NCBI GenBank assembly: GCA_018398765.1
Contig: JAHBMJ010001717.1
Location: 1 to 26,875, forward strand
DNA length: 26,875 bases
Direction of reading: 5' to 3'
DNA from: Chromera velia
Taxonomy: Eukaryota > Sar > Chromeraceae
Shown here: positions 1 to 7,733 of the stretch, piece after piece
Numbering within the stretch: position 1 is the first letter of the stretch
Layout of the letters: each line of letters begins with the position of its first letter
Notes under the pieces: model-generated
Databases searched by the model: none
What the model saw: the letters and a program-made list of their open reading frames with translations, nothing else
Told to the model about the DNA's origin: nothing
Translations under genes and position numbers: made by a program

Positions 1-110
<110 letters not shown>

Positions 111-114
111 GCAG

Positions 115-1398
115 GGATCTACCACAGGTTCACGATGGACGAAAAGAACCACTGCCAAGCGATGCGGCTGTTCCAAGGTGAGTGAGGGAAGGAAGGACTG
201 GAGTGAGTGAGTGAGTGAGTGAGTGGGTGAGTGGGTGGTTGGGTGAGAGAGTGAATGTGTCGGCGAATTCGTTGGTGACTGAGACGTGACTGAGCGAGCA
301 AGTGTGCGAGTAAGTATTATGATGATGTATTTTGGCGTGGAAGTGGATCAATTAGCTTGCAAACTTCCTGCCCACTTTCACAAGCAACTGAGTGTTTGTG
401 TTCCCGCTCGCAGCTCAAATGCGATGGAAAACCGTCTTTGAGGTGTTTGTGCCCTGAGAGGCGGTGTGGGGAGTTTTTGCAAACAATTCGCTCATCCTTC
501 CTTTTCGTTGTATAATTCCCTCGAGCGTGTTCAAGGAGCTTCACAGAAGCTCTCCGCAGCTCCTTAATTGTGGGTTAGACTGGTGCGTGGTGTGATTGTT
601 GTGCTCGTTTGTTTCCGTATGTGAAACATCACTTGTTTAATCAATTAGTCCTGAGCATGCACGGATGCATGAATGCAGGCGATCCCATCTGGACCCCCAT
701 CAACAGAGGCGAGGGGGCAGAGGAACACGACTCCAGAAAACTGTACGAACAGGTGAGAGGGAAGAAGGGGGAGGGGAAGGGAATGGAGGGACAGAAATGA
801 AAAGGGTGTAGGGAGGAACAGAAAGGGGGGGGGTGTCGTCGAAATGGAAAGCATCCCACGCATGCAGACTGCTGCTGTGAAGAAGAACAGGAGCTCAGCC
901 TCCCTGCCTTTCTTCCTTTCTTTCTTCCTTCCCTTCCTTCCTTCCTTCCTTCCTTCCTTCTTTCCTTCCTTAATTCCTTCCCCTAAAAGTCAGCTGCGTG
1001 ACTCAGAAAGAGTACCGGCGCATGTTGCTTCACCGTCTTTTCTTATCTCTTCACGGCATCGGAGGACGTCGCGCGTCGTGCTGCAACAAAAAAAATTGAA
1101 TCACATGAAGCGCTCGCTGTCCCTTTTCCTTTTCCGCTCCCATCTAGTTGTGTGTTCCCTTCCTTCCATTTCCCTCTCTGTCTCGGTGTGCCTGCAGGAG
1201 TACGCACTCGCCAAGCGCATGAAGAAATCGCCCGCTGAGGAGACGGAGGAGATGAAAGTCGATGCCGATGAGGCAGCGGAAAAGGCAGCTAAGGGCACCT
1301 CTGCCGAACTCTCCCAGAACGATGCCACTGCGACCAGCGACAAACCCGAGCAATCGAACGACACTGCCCCTCAAGCAGTGGAGGCAGGATCCCAGTGA
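115..1398 (+). CDS. Unidentified protein, C-terminal three exons (5' partial)
   Basis: Exons 115-177, 679-752 and 1198-1398 join in consistent phase. The first ends with one base of a split codon, which exon 2 completes as Gly, and exon 2 ends on a codon boundary. All junctions are GT-AG (donors GTGAGT and GTGAGA; acceptors GCAG). About 111 residues are visible. They begin [13 protein letters not shown] and continue with a [10 protein letters not shown] segment, then a basic ALAKRMKKS patch. The final ~50 residues are Glu/Ala/Asp/Ser-rich, probably a disordered acidic tail, ending EAGSQ before TGA. I do not recognise the family; the conserved-looking DEKNHC and WTPINR stretches should be enough for a homology search. 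Introns are 501 and 445 nt. Upstream exons are outside the window. Exon calls rest on phase closure and splice sites rather than on a known homologue. Confidence 0.7.
178..250 (+). repeat. (GTGA)n-type repeat starting at the splice donor
   Basis: The intron begins GTGAGTGAGG at 178. A run of GAGT/GTGA units resumes at about 200-224 and drifts into GGGT and GGTT units. It is one of several introns here whose 5' end is a period-4 GT-led repeat. Confidence 0.8.
907..972 (+). repeat. (CTTC)n imperfect microsatellite
   Basis: A pyrimidine-only run of CTTT/CTTC units lies in the second intron of the first gene. It keeps a spurious 184-codon frame open upstream of the true third exon. Confidence 0.85.
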
Positions 1399-1792
1399 GG
1401 GCCGGAGTGAAACACTGCAGCTAGGGTGAACAACGACGACCTTCACGTTCCTGCGATCCATGCTGCTTCCTGCCAGAGTGCAAAGCGATTTGAAAAGTCC
1501 CACGCCTAAGCTATGTCTCGGCTAACAGAATCAAATTCAATTGCACCTCCCTGGCACTACAGGCCACTTGATTGTGAACGCCGTTTGTGCACTAGCATGC
1601 GGACCGACTTAATCTAAGACTTGATGTAGTATGAATCAGACTAACACAGACTGCCCTTAGCCATGGGTCAGGATGGCTGCCAGGTTAAGTCACATCATCA
1701 TCATCATATAGAAAAATGTTTTTATTATGTTTTTATTGCATTTTAAGCTGAATCAAGTTTCTAGCTTTCTAGACACCGCGGCGTTTATAGTT
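1399..1792. other. 3' flank of the first gene
   Basis: No coding signal is visible. The stretch becomes AT-rich after 1690 and holds a short CATCAT run near 1692-1707 and a TTTTTATTATG TTTTTATTG direct repeat near 1719-1738. The 3' UTR and polyadenylation site of the upstream gene are presumably here, but no AATAAA is seen. Confidence 0.5.
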
Positions 1793-1814
1793 ATTGATTG
1801 ATTGATTGATTGAT
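1793..1814 (+). repeat. (GATT)n microsatellite
   Basis: About five perfect GATT units. A second (GATT)n tract occurs at 9136-9157 inside the PAP2 gene intron. Confidence 0.9.
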
Positions 1815-2877
1815 ATGTTCCGCCCTAGGGCCTTCCCGCTATGTCTATCTGTCGCCAGAGCTAGCAGGGCGGGGCGTTCCCCAGCCTAAGCTAAGGTATC
1901 AGACCCCGCCCTCGGGGCCCGCCAGAGTCTGTTACCCTGGCCGCTGCTGCATGATTGTTCGTTGTTCGAGCCACGGCTCTGGATCCGCATTGGCTTTCCG
2001 GCCTGAAAATCGATCTGAAACGGCATGTGATTTGGGCTTCCTCGCTCTTTTTGTTTGTTTTATCAATCTTCTTCTGCAGCTCCCTCCTTCCCCACCCTAA
2101 CGCTCCTTCGGTCGTCTCTAAGTTATTAATTGTCTCCTCATATTCTTTTGTTAGTCTCTCGATCGCCCGCTGCCTTCCGGTGATTCCTGCATGTCTGGCC
2201 GCCAGAGCGTCTCCCTCTATGTGTCCGTACCGTCCTGGACACTCCTCAAACACCCTCCGTCTGAATGACGCCCATCCCAAAAACTTATCCACTCCGGCAT
2301 GACATTCATTCAACAGAAAACAGAAGAGCATCGAGTTGTCCCTTTTTCCCTCTTCTCTGTTGAGCCCTTCTCTTTCTGTGGCTGCCTTTCTGGCTCTTTC
2401 TTCCATCTTGCTGTCCCATTTAAACGCCACGGTGCCGCGAAGCGGCACTAAGCATCGCGAAGGGCGCTCCGCGGCACGCCGTGGTTGTAAAACCTTGAAG
2501 AAGGCGGGGGAACCGCGGTATGATTGTTCCGGTCTTTACCTTTTCTGGGGTAAGTTGAACCAAATTGATCAGCAATTGATCAAATTTATCATTGAAACAC
2601 CTTAAAAAAAATTTTTGCATAACGCCTGCGACGCTCAGAAAAAACTGTTTTTACGGTATATGGGCCATCATGATGGAGGGACCTGGAAAGAACCGCGGCG
2701 CAGCCGTGATGCTAAAAATAGCCGCTCTAAAAAGCCTGGAATCAACTTAATGATCATTATACCAAAAAAACTTGATAGCAAGTTGATGCAATTTGCCAGC
2801 CGGAACCCCCCACCAGATGTGTTAAGTTGGAATGACCGCTTTCTATAATTTTTATGTTTTATTTTTGGTAGTTGAAG
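1815..2877. other. Gene-free stretch of uncertain origin before the LTR array
   Basis: Apart from the weak minus-strand ORF, no gene is supported. A 77-codon plus-strand frame at 2615-2848 has a basic composition but no recognisable motif. A palindrome-like TTGATCAGCAATTGATCAA lies at about 2564-2582, with A/T homopolymers around 2604-2616. The mixed GC content and lack of microsatellites after 2550 differ from the flanking genic DNA, so part of this may be an older insertion. Confidence 0.4.
1891..2448 (-). CDS. Hypothetical 185-codon ORF, possibly a mobile-element remnant
   Basis: The ORF runs from an ATG at 2448 to a stop at 1891. Around residues 90-145 it is rich in Glu, Lys, Arg and Gln (for example KEYEETINNLE and LQKKIDKTNKK), which looks coiled-coil forming. 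The N-terminal part has charged EERARKAATE and REEGKRD stretches. No catalytic motif or known family is recognised and no intron partner is found. Composition is more protein-like than most chance frames in this window, but chance or a decayed element between the first gene and the LTR array remains quite possible. Confidence 0.25.
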   Translation of the reverse strand: MPLRGTVAFKWDSKMEERARKAATEREGLNREEGKRDNSMLFCFLLNECHAGVDKFLGWASFRRRVFEECPGRYGHIEGDALAARHAGITGRQRAIERLTKEYEETINNLETTEGALGWGRRELQKKIDKTNKKSEEAQITCRFRSIFRPESQCGSRAVARTTNNHAAAARVTDSGGPRGRGLIP

Positions 2878-3199
2878 TGAAATTTGGCATGCGACTTACA
2901 GCGTGTCAGACAGCAAACGGCGCGCGCATGATGAGCGAGCCTTCGCGGTGATACAACAAGGCACTTATCCACTAGCTGAATTACATGCATTTTCCTGCGT
3001 ACAATTAATTTAATGAAATAAATGCAGTCATACAGAAAGTGGCTGTAGCAGCAACATGTACAAACTGAAGTACATTGTTAGAAGAGATACAGATTGAATA
3101 CATACAGGCTGGACTGACACTCCTTGTGATGGAGGCATGAACCATGAGTAAATAAATCGGCCAGAGCGTGCTATAGTAGGCAGTCCCTATTAATTTTCA
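2878..3199 (+). repeat. LTR copy 1
   Basis: 322 bp with TG...CA ends. It differs from LTR 2 at only a handful of sites, mostly transitions (for example ACTAGCTG against ACTGGCTG). It contains a run with AATAAA-like words (AAATAAATG; GAGTAAATAAATC) that could supply a polyadenylation signal. Confidence 0.85.
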
Positions 3200-3259
3200 C
3201 TGATGACTTCCAGCGAGAGCGAACAACAGTTGTATTAGTAGAGACGTGAAGTGAAGGAA

Positions 3260-4558
3260 ATGTCGGAGCCAAAAGGAAAGAAAGAGAAGCCTGGCGACTT
3301 CCCTCTGCTTGAAGACCAAGGTGTTCCAGTATGGATGAGCCAGTGCGAAGCGAAGACCAACAGGAATGTGCATCTGATGGGAAAGGATGCTGATCAGATC
3401 GCCAAGTACGAGGCAAGCGAGCATTGGCTTGCTGGACGGGAAAACCCTGCATGCACAAAGGCCCTCGACGAGCTCGCAATCAAGAAAGCGAGTGGTGACG
3501 CATCGTTGAAGACCCATAGACAGTTCTTCTGGGTCAAGTACCGTGATGCCATTCTCAAGGTGATCAAAAAGTGCCTCGAGTGCGTCGATGCAGCTCGAAA
3601 AACAGCAGTCTCTCAGGCATGGATGCAGCAGGCCGTTATCCCACAGAAGTTTGAGTCCTTTCAGGAGGTCAGCGACCATTTCAGCCTTCTCACAAAACAG
3701 GCATCACAGGTTGGGGCACTTACAGAAGCTCCAGCATGCACAAGAGCAGCAATCCGAAAGAGCCTTCCTGCATTCTTTTAAAATCATGCAGCAGCAGCAT
3801 AGAGTGATGATGATTACAACGATCCCGACAAGTGGCTGGCATATTGCCAGCGACAGGCAGGCAAGCCCCAAACAAACAAATTTGCCGCCTTCTCTTCCGG
3901 CACCACCCGTCCCGACAGCCCACGTATACTCGCTGCTCAGGAGTTTCATGCTGCACTCTTTGTAAGAGGCAGTGGATTTCCCCCAGCAGACAGACAACAG
4001 AGAGGCAGGGGCGGGAACGCAGAAAAGGGAAGAGGTAGGGGCGGCAACAATGGAGAGAGTGGGGCTTTTCACGGAGGCTACTAAACTGCTTCCGGATCGT
4101 ACAACATCAATTCGAGATTTGGTTCGCAGAGCGACGGCCAACAGCAGCAACAGAATGAGTGCCCTGGATGTGCCCGACGAGGGGGGCATGACTCAGGGTA
4201 TGAGTACAAGGGTCTTAGCCATTGGTGCGCATATTGTGAGACGGTGGGACATTTTGAGCAGGCATGTCCTGAAATTTGCAAGAAGCATGCCAAGAGAAGG
4301 AGAGCGAGAAGGAGAGGGGGCGCACCTTCGAATAGAGGGGGTGCACACATAGGGGGACAAGCCCCTGAGTCACACAGTGCATCATACATGTGCGAATACT
4401 CTGCGGGTCCTCCTGTTCCTCCTGGTTTTACAGCTATGATGACCTCCCCTCCGTTTCCCTTCATGCGAGCATTAGGAGACAAAGAGAACCCAACCTTCCG
4501 TGTGGAGGAGGACTTGGGTAAGGTGGACGATCATGCAGGCTCTGGAGACAGCTGGTGA
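3260..4558 (+). pseudogene. gag: Gag-like protein of the LTR element, copy 1, with in-frame stops
   Basis: The frame begins at an ATG at 3260, 61 nt after the LTR. It reads a basic MSEPKGKKEK start and a helical Gag-like region to a TAA at 3779-3781, then stays coding-like through TAG 3800-3802 and TAA 4082-4084 to TGA 4556-4558. Downstream are Gly/Arg-rich RGG-type repeats and a perfect CX2CX4HX4C zinc knuckle (CAYCETVGHFEQAC, 4226-4267), preceded by CPGC. It then shows a basic RRRARRR patch and a Pro-rich tail. The knuckle is diagnostic of a nucleocapsid domain. The three stops share one frame, so the protein is broken, read through, or spliced: a 135-nt phase-0 intron 3668-3802 would remove the first two stops. 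No polymerase frame follows. Confidence 0.75.
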
Positions 4559-4839
4559 GCAAAGAAGAGGGGTGGGGAGATACAGAGCAACACACTCACC
4601 GATTCATACACAAACACACAAACAGTGCAGAAAGTCACTGATAGATAGAGGGAAATGCAGTGCAGAGCGTCACTGATGGCAGAGTGCAGAGCGTCACTCA
4701 TAAAGAAACAAGTTGAGAGTAGCATGACTGCAGAGAGCCAGTCATAACACCGTAATTCAAGAGGAGCAGTGCAAAGATAGAAATTGCATCTCGTATGCAT
4801 CAAATTTGAACATTCATTTCTTCGATTCTCTTATTTGTT

Positions 4840-4875
4840 TCAACTGTCGATCATCTCCAAAATGAAGGGGGTAAA
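4840..4875 (+). other. Candidate polypurine tract upstream of LTR 2
   Basis: A purine-rich AAAATGAAGGGGG stretch ends four bases before LTR 2. The same sequence with one transition precedes LTR 3 (6833-6848). The position matches the plus-strand primer site of LTR elements. No such tract precedes LTR 1, as expected for the 5' end of the array. Confidence 0.55.
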
Positions 4876-5197
4876 TGAAATTTGGCATGCGACTTACAGC
4901 GTGTCAGACAGCAAACGGCGCGCGCATGATGAGCGAGCCTTCGCGGTGATACAACAAGGCACTTATCCACTGGCTGAATTATATGCATTTTCCTGCGTAC
5001 AATTAATTTAATGAAATAAATGCAGTCATACAAAAAGTGGCTGTAGCAGCAATATGTATAAACTGAAGTACATTGTTAGAAGAGATACAGATTGAATACA
5101 TACAGGCTGGACTGACACTCCTTGTGATGGAGGCATGAACCATGAGTAAATAAATCGGCCAGAGCGTGCCATAGTAGGCAGTCCCTATTAATTTTCA
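4876..5197 (+). repeat. LTR copy 2 (shared central LTR)
   Basis: Full-length 322-bp copy acting as the 3' LTR of unit 1 and the 5' LTR of unit 2. It retains the CpG sites that are decayed in LTR 3 (GGCGCGCGCATG and CTTCGCGGTG). Confidence 0.85.
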
Positions 5198-5257
5198 CTG
5201 ATGACTTCCAGCGAGAGCGAACAACAGTTGTATCAGTAGAGACGTGAAGTGAAGGAA

Positions 5258-6531
5258 ATGTCGGAGCCAAAAGGAAAGAAAGAGAAGCCTGGCGACTTCC
5301 CTCTGCTTGAAGACCAAGGTGTTCCAGTATGGATGATCCAGTGTGAAGCAAAGACCAACAGAAATGTGCATCTGATGGGAAAGGATGCTGATCAGATCAC
5401 CAAGTACGAGGCAAGTGAGCATTGGCTTGCTGGACGGGAAAACCCTGCATGCACAAAGGCCCTCGACGAGCTCGCAATCAAGAAAGCGAGTGGTGACGCA
5501 TCGTTGAAGACCCATAGACAGTTCTCTTGGGTCAAGTACCGTGATGCCATTCTCAAGGCGATCAAAAAGTGCCTCGAGTGCGTCGATGCAGCTCGAAAAA
5601 CAGCAGTCTCTCAGGCATGGATGCAGCAGGCCGTTATCCNAGCGACCATTTCAGCCTTCTCACAAAACAGGCATCACAGGTTGGGGCACTTACAGAAGCT
5701 CCAGCATGCACAAGAGCAGCAGCAATCCGAAAGAGCCTTCCTGCATTCTTTCAAAATCACGCAGCAGCAGCATAGAGTAATGATGATTACAACGATCCCG
5801 ACAAGTGGCTGGCATATTGCCAGCGACAGGCAGGCAAGCCCCAAACAAACAAATTTGCCGCCTTCTCTTCCGGCACCACCCGTCCCGACAGCCCACGTAT
5901 ACTCACTGCTCAGGAGTTTCACGCTGCACTCTTTGTAGGAGGCAGTGGATTTCCCCCAGCAGACAGACAACAGAGAGGCAGGGGCGGGAACACAGAAAGC
6001 GGAAGAGGTAGGGGCGGCAACAATGGAGAGAGTGGGGCTTTTCATGGAGGCTACTAAACTGCTTCCGGATCGTACAACATCAATTCGAGATTTGGTTCGC
6101 AGAGCGACGGCCAACAGCAGCAACAGAATGAGTGCCCTGGATACGCCCGACGAGGGGGGCATGACTCAGGGTATGAGTGCAAGAGTCTTAGCCATTGGTG
6201 CACATATTGTGAGACGGTGGAACATTTTGAGTAGGCATATCCTGAAATTCGTAAGAAGCATGCCGAGAGAGGGAAAGCGAGAGGGAGAGGGGGCGCACCT
6301 TCGAATAGAGGGGGTGCACACATGGGGGGACAAGCCCCTGAGTCACATAGTGCATCGTACATGTGCGAATACTCTGCAGGTCCTCCTGTTCCTCCTGGCT
6401 TCACAGCTATGATGACCTCCCCTCCGTTTCCCTTCATGCGAGCATTGGGAGACAAAGAGAACCCAACCTTCCGTGTGGGGGAGGACTTGGGTAAGGTGGA
6501 CGATCACGCGGGCTCTAGAGACAGCTGGTGA
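5258..6531 (+). pseudogene. gag: Gag-like protein of the LTR element, copy 2, decayed
   Basis: It starts at an ATG at 5258 and follows copy 1 closely until the single N at 5640, where 29 bases present in copy 1 are replaced by one N and the frame is lost for an assembly reason. The first stop of copy 1 is CAA here, but the TAG after the poly-Ala run and the TAA in the GGY-TASGS region are shared. The zinc knuckle is damaged: the CPGC cysteine has become Tyr, a Gly has become Glu, TAG 6232-6234 replaces a Gln codon, and the last knuckle Cys codon has become Tyr. Most differences from copy 1 are C/T or G/A changes at CpG. Confidence 0.7.
5640..5640. other. Assembly gap (single N)
   Basis: Copy 1 has 29 bases (from CACAGAAG to GGAGGTC) where copy 2 has one N. 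The gap lies in a near-identical repeat, the usual place for collapse. Confidence 0.9.
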
Positions 6532-6848
6532 GCAAAGAAGAGGAGTGGAGAGATGCAGAGCGACACACTCACCGATTCATGCACAAACATACAAACAGTG
6601 CAGAAAGTCACTGATAGATAGAGGGAAATACAGTGTAGAGCGTCACTGATGGCAGAGTGCAGAGCATCACTCATAAAGAAACAAGTTGAGAGTAGCATGA
6701 CTGCAGAGAGCCAGTCATAACACCGTAATTCAAGAGGAGCAGTGCAAAGATAGAAATTGCATCTCGCATGCATCAAATTTGAACATTCATTTCTTCGATT
6801 CTCTTATTTGTTTTAACTGTCGATCATCTCCGAAATGAAGGGGGTGAA

Positions 6849-7170
6849 TGAAATTTGGCATGCGACTTATAGCGTGTCAAACAGCAAACGGCGCACGCAT
6901 GATGAGCAAGCCTTCATGATGATACAACAAAGCACTTATCCACCGGCTGAATTATATGCATTTTCCTGCGTACAATTAATTTAATGAAATAAATGCAGTC
7001 ATACAGAAAGTGGCTGTAGCAGCAACATGTACAAACTGAAGTACATTGTTGGAAGAGATACAGATTGAATACATACAGGCTGGACTGACACTCTTTGTGA
7101 TGGAGGCATGAACCATGAGTAAATAAATCGGCCAGAGCGTGCCATAGTAGACAGTCCCTATTAATTTTCA
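6849..7170 (+). repeat. LTR copy 3 (3' end of the array)
   Basis: 322-bp copy, more diverged than the other two. Several CpG sites of LTR 2 are changed to TpG or CpA here (GCGCACGC, GAGCAAGCC, CTTCATGATG). The sequence diverges from the other copies right after the terminal CA/CTG, marking the outer boundary. Confidence 0.85.
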
Positions 7171-7733
7171 CTGTTGTTATAATAGTTATATGTTGTGCTG
7201 TTGTTCGCTTCGAGATCACAGTCTTGAACAGATCGTTCCTCCAGAGATAGTGCAATTAAGTGCAATCTCCCCACAGTTCAGCATGTCGCTATCAGTCCAC
7301 GGTCCACCCCTCCCATCCTCCACACCTCCATTCGCAGATTTGAAGGCTGTCGAGTAGAGCCCGATCGTGGGAGCACGGCGGAGTGAGCACGCCGAGTGCA
7401 TTAGAGTGCATTTCACCAGGGAACGTTGCGCGCGCGTTGCGCGCGAAAGTCTTAATTTGTACGTGCGTGCGTCAATTTGTCAAAACGGTGCATGCAGAGA
7501 CGCGATATAGGGACGTTGCACGCCGCGATCGAAAGTCTCGCGCATATCGTGTCCAGTCTCCCTCGCTGGTCGGGCTAACTATGGCTAACTGTAGATTGAC
7601 TGCAACTTGTGCATGAATGACTGGAAAGTCGGGGAGTCGATGAGTCTGTCCTGCAGACTGGCAGCAGAACTCTACGCCTGATCAATCGATCGGGAAAGTT
7701 CAACTTCAAATCAGGCTCCTCCTGCATCGATCG
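7171..7733 (+). promoter_or_regulatory. Intergenic DNA upstream of the PAP2 gene, CpG-rich promoter candidate
   Basis: No coding signal. The stretch 7420-7560 is dense in CpG and holds a two-fold repeated module: CGTTGCGCGCGCGTTGCGCGCGAAAGTCT near 7424-7452, split as CGTTGCGCGCGCGTTGC plus GCGCGAAAGTCT, and a diverged CGTTGCACGCC plus GATCGAAAGTCTCGCG near 7512-7542. An in-frame TGA at 7641-7643 closes the coding frame upstream of the ATG. GATC-rich palindromes lie at 7680-7692 and 7724-7737. No clear TATA box is seen. Confidence 0.45.

Larger units (their letters stand above)
2878..7170 (+). mobile_element. Tandem gag-only LTR retroelement array (LTR-int-LTR-int-LTR)
   Basis: Three 322-bp direct repeats (2878-3199, 4876-5197, 6849-7170), each starting TGAAATTTGG and ending ATTTTCA, flank two homologous internal regions of 1676 and 1651 bp. 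The 25-bp length difference is explained by an assembly gap at 5640 (net loss 28) and one extra CAG (+3). The internal regions encode a Gag-like protein with a CCHC zinc knuckle. No protease, reverse transcriptase, RNase H or integrase is visible, so the element is non-autonomous (similar in layout to the TR-GAG class). A purine-rich AATGAAGGGGG tract precedes the second and third LTRs. The structure could come from unequal or ectopic LTR recombination or nested tandem insertion. I found no convincing target-site duplication or tRNA primer-binding site. Confidence 0.85.

Noticed and set aside
3251-3259. Gag start at 3251
   Set aside because: That codon is GTG; the first ATG in frame is at 3260 (5258 in copy 2).
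3779-4084. Reassigned TAA/TAG codons (alternative genetic code)
   Set aside because: The transporter ends cleanly at TAA, other host genes end at TGA, and no in-frame TAA/TAG occurs within conserved host exons.
3963-4125. Second intron in Gag removing the TAA at 4082
   Set aside because: A phase-0 GTAAGA...CGCAG pair exists, but A at +3 is never used in the host introns here and the RGG-rich segment it would remove looks like genuine Gag sequence.
3704-6455. Minus-strand frames of 130-160 codons inside the LTR element (Ser/Leu-rich)
   Set aside because: They are antisense shadows of the Gag frame; the plus frame carries the zinc knuckle and starts next to the LTR.
2868-7180. Target-site duplication of the LTR array
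   Set aside because: The five bases before 2878 (TGAAG) do not match those after 7170 (CTGTT); no shifted match is convincing.
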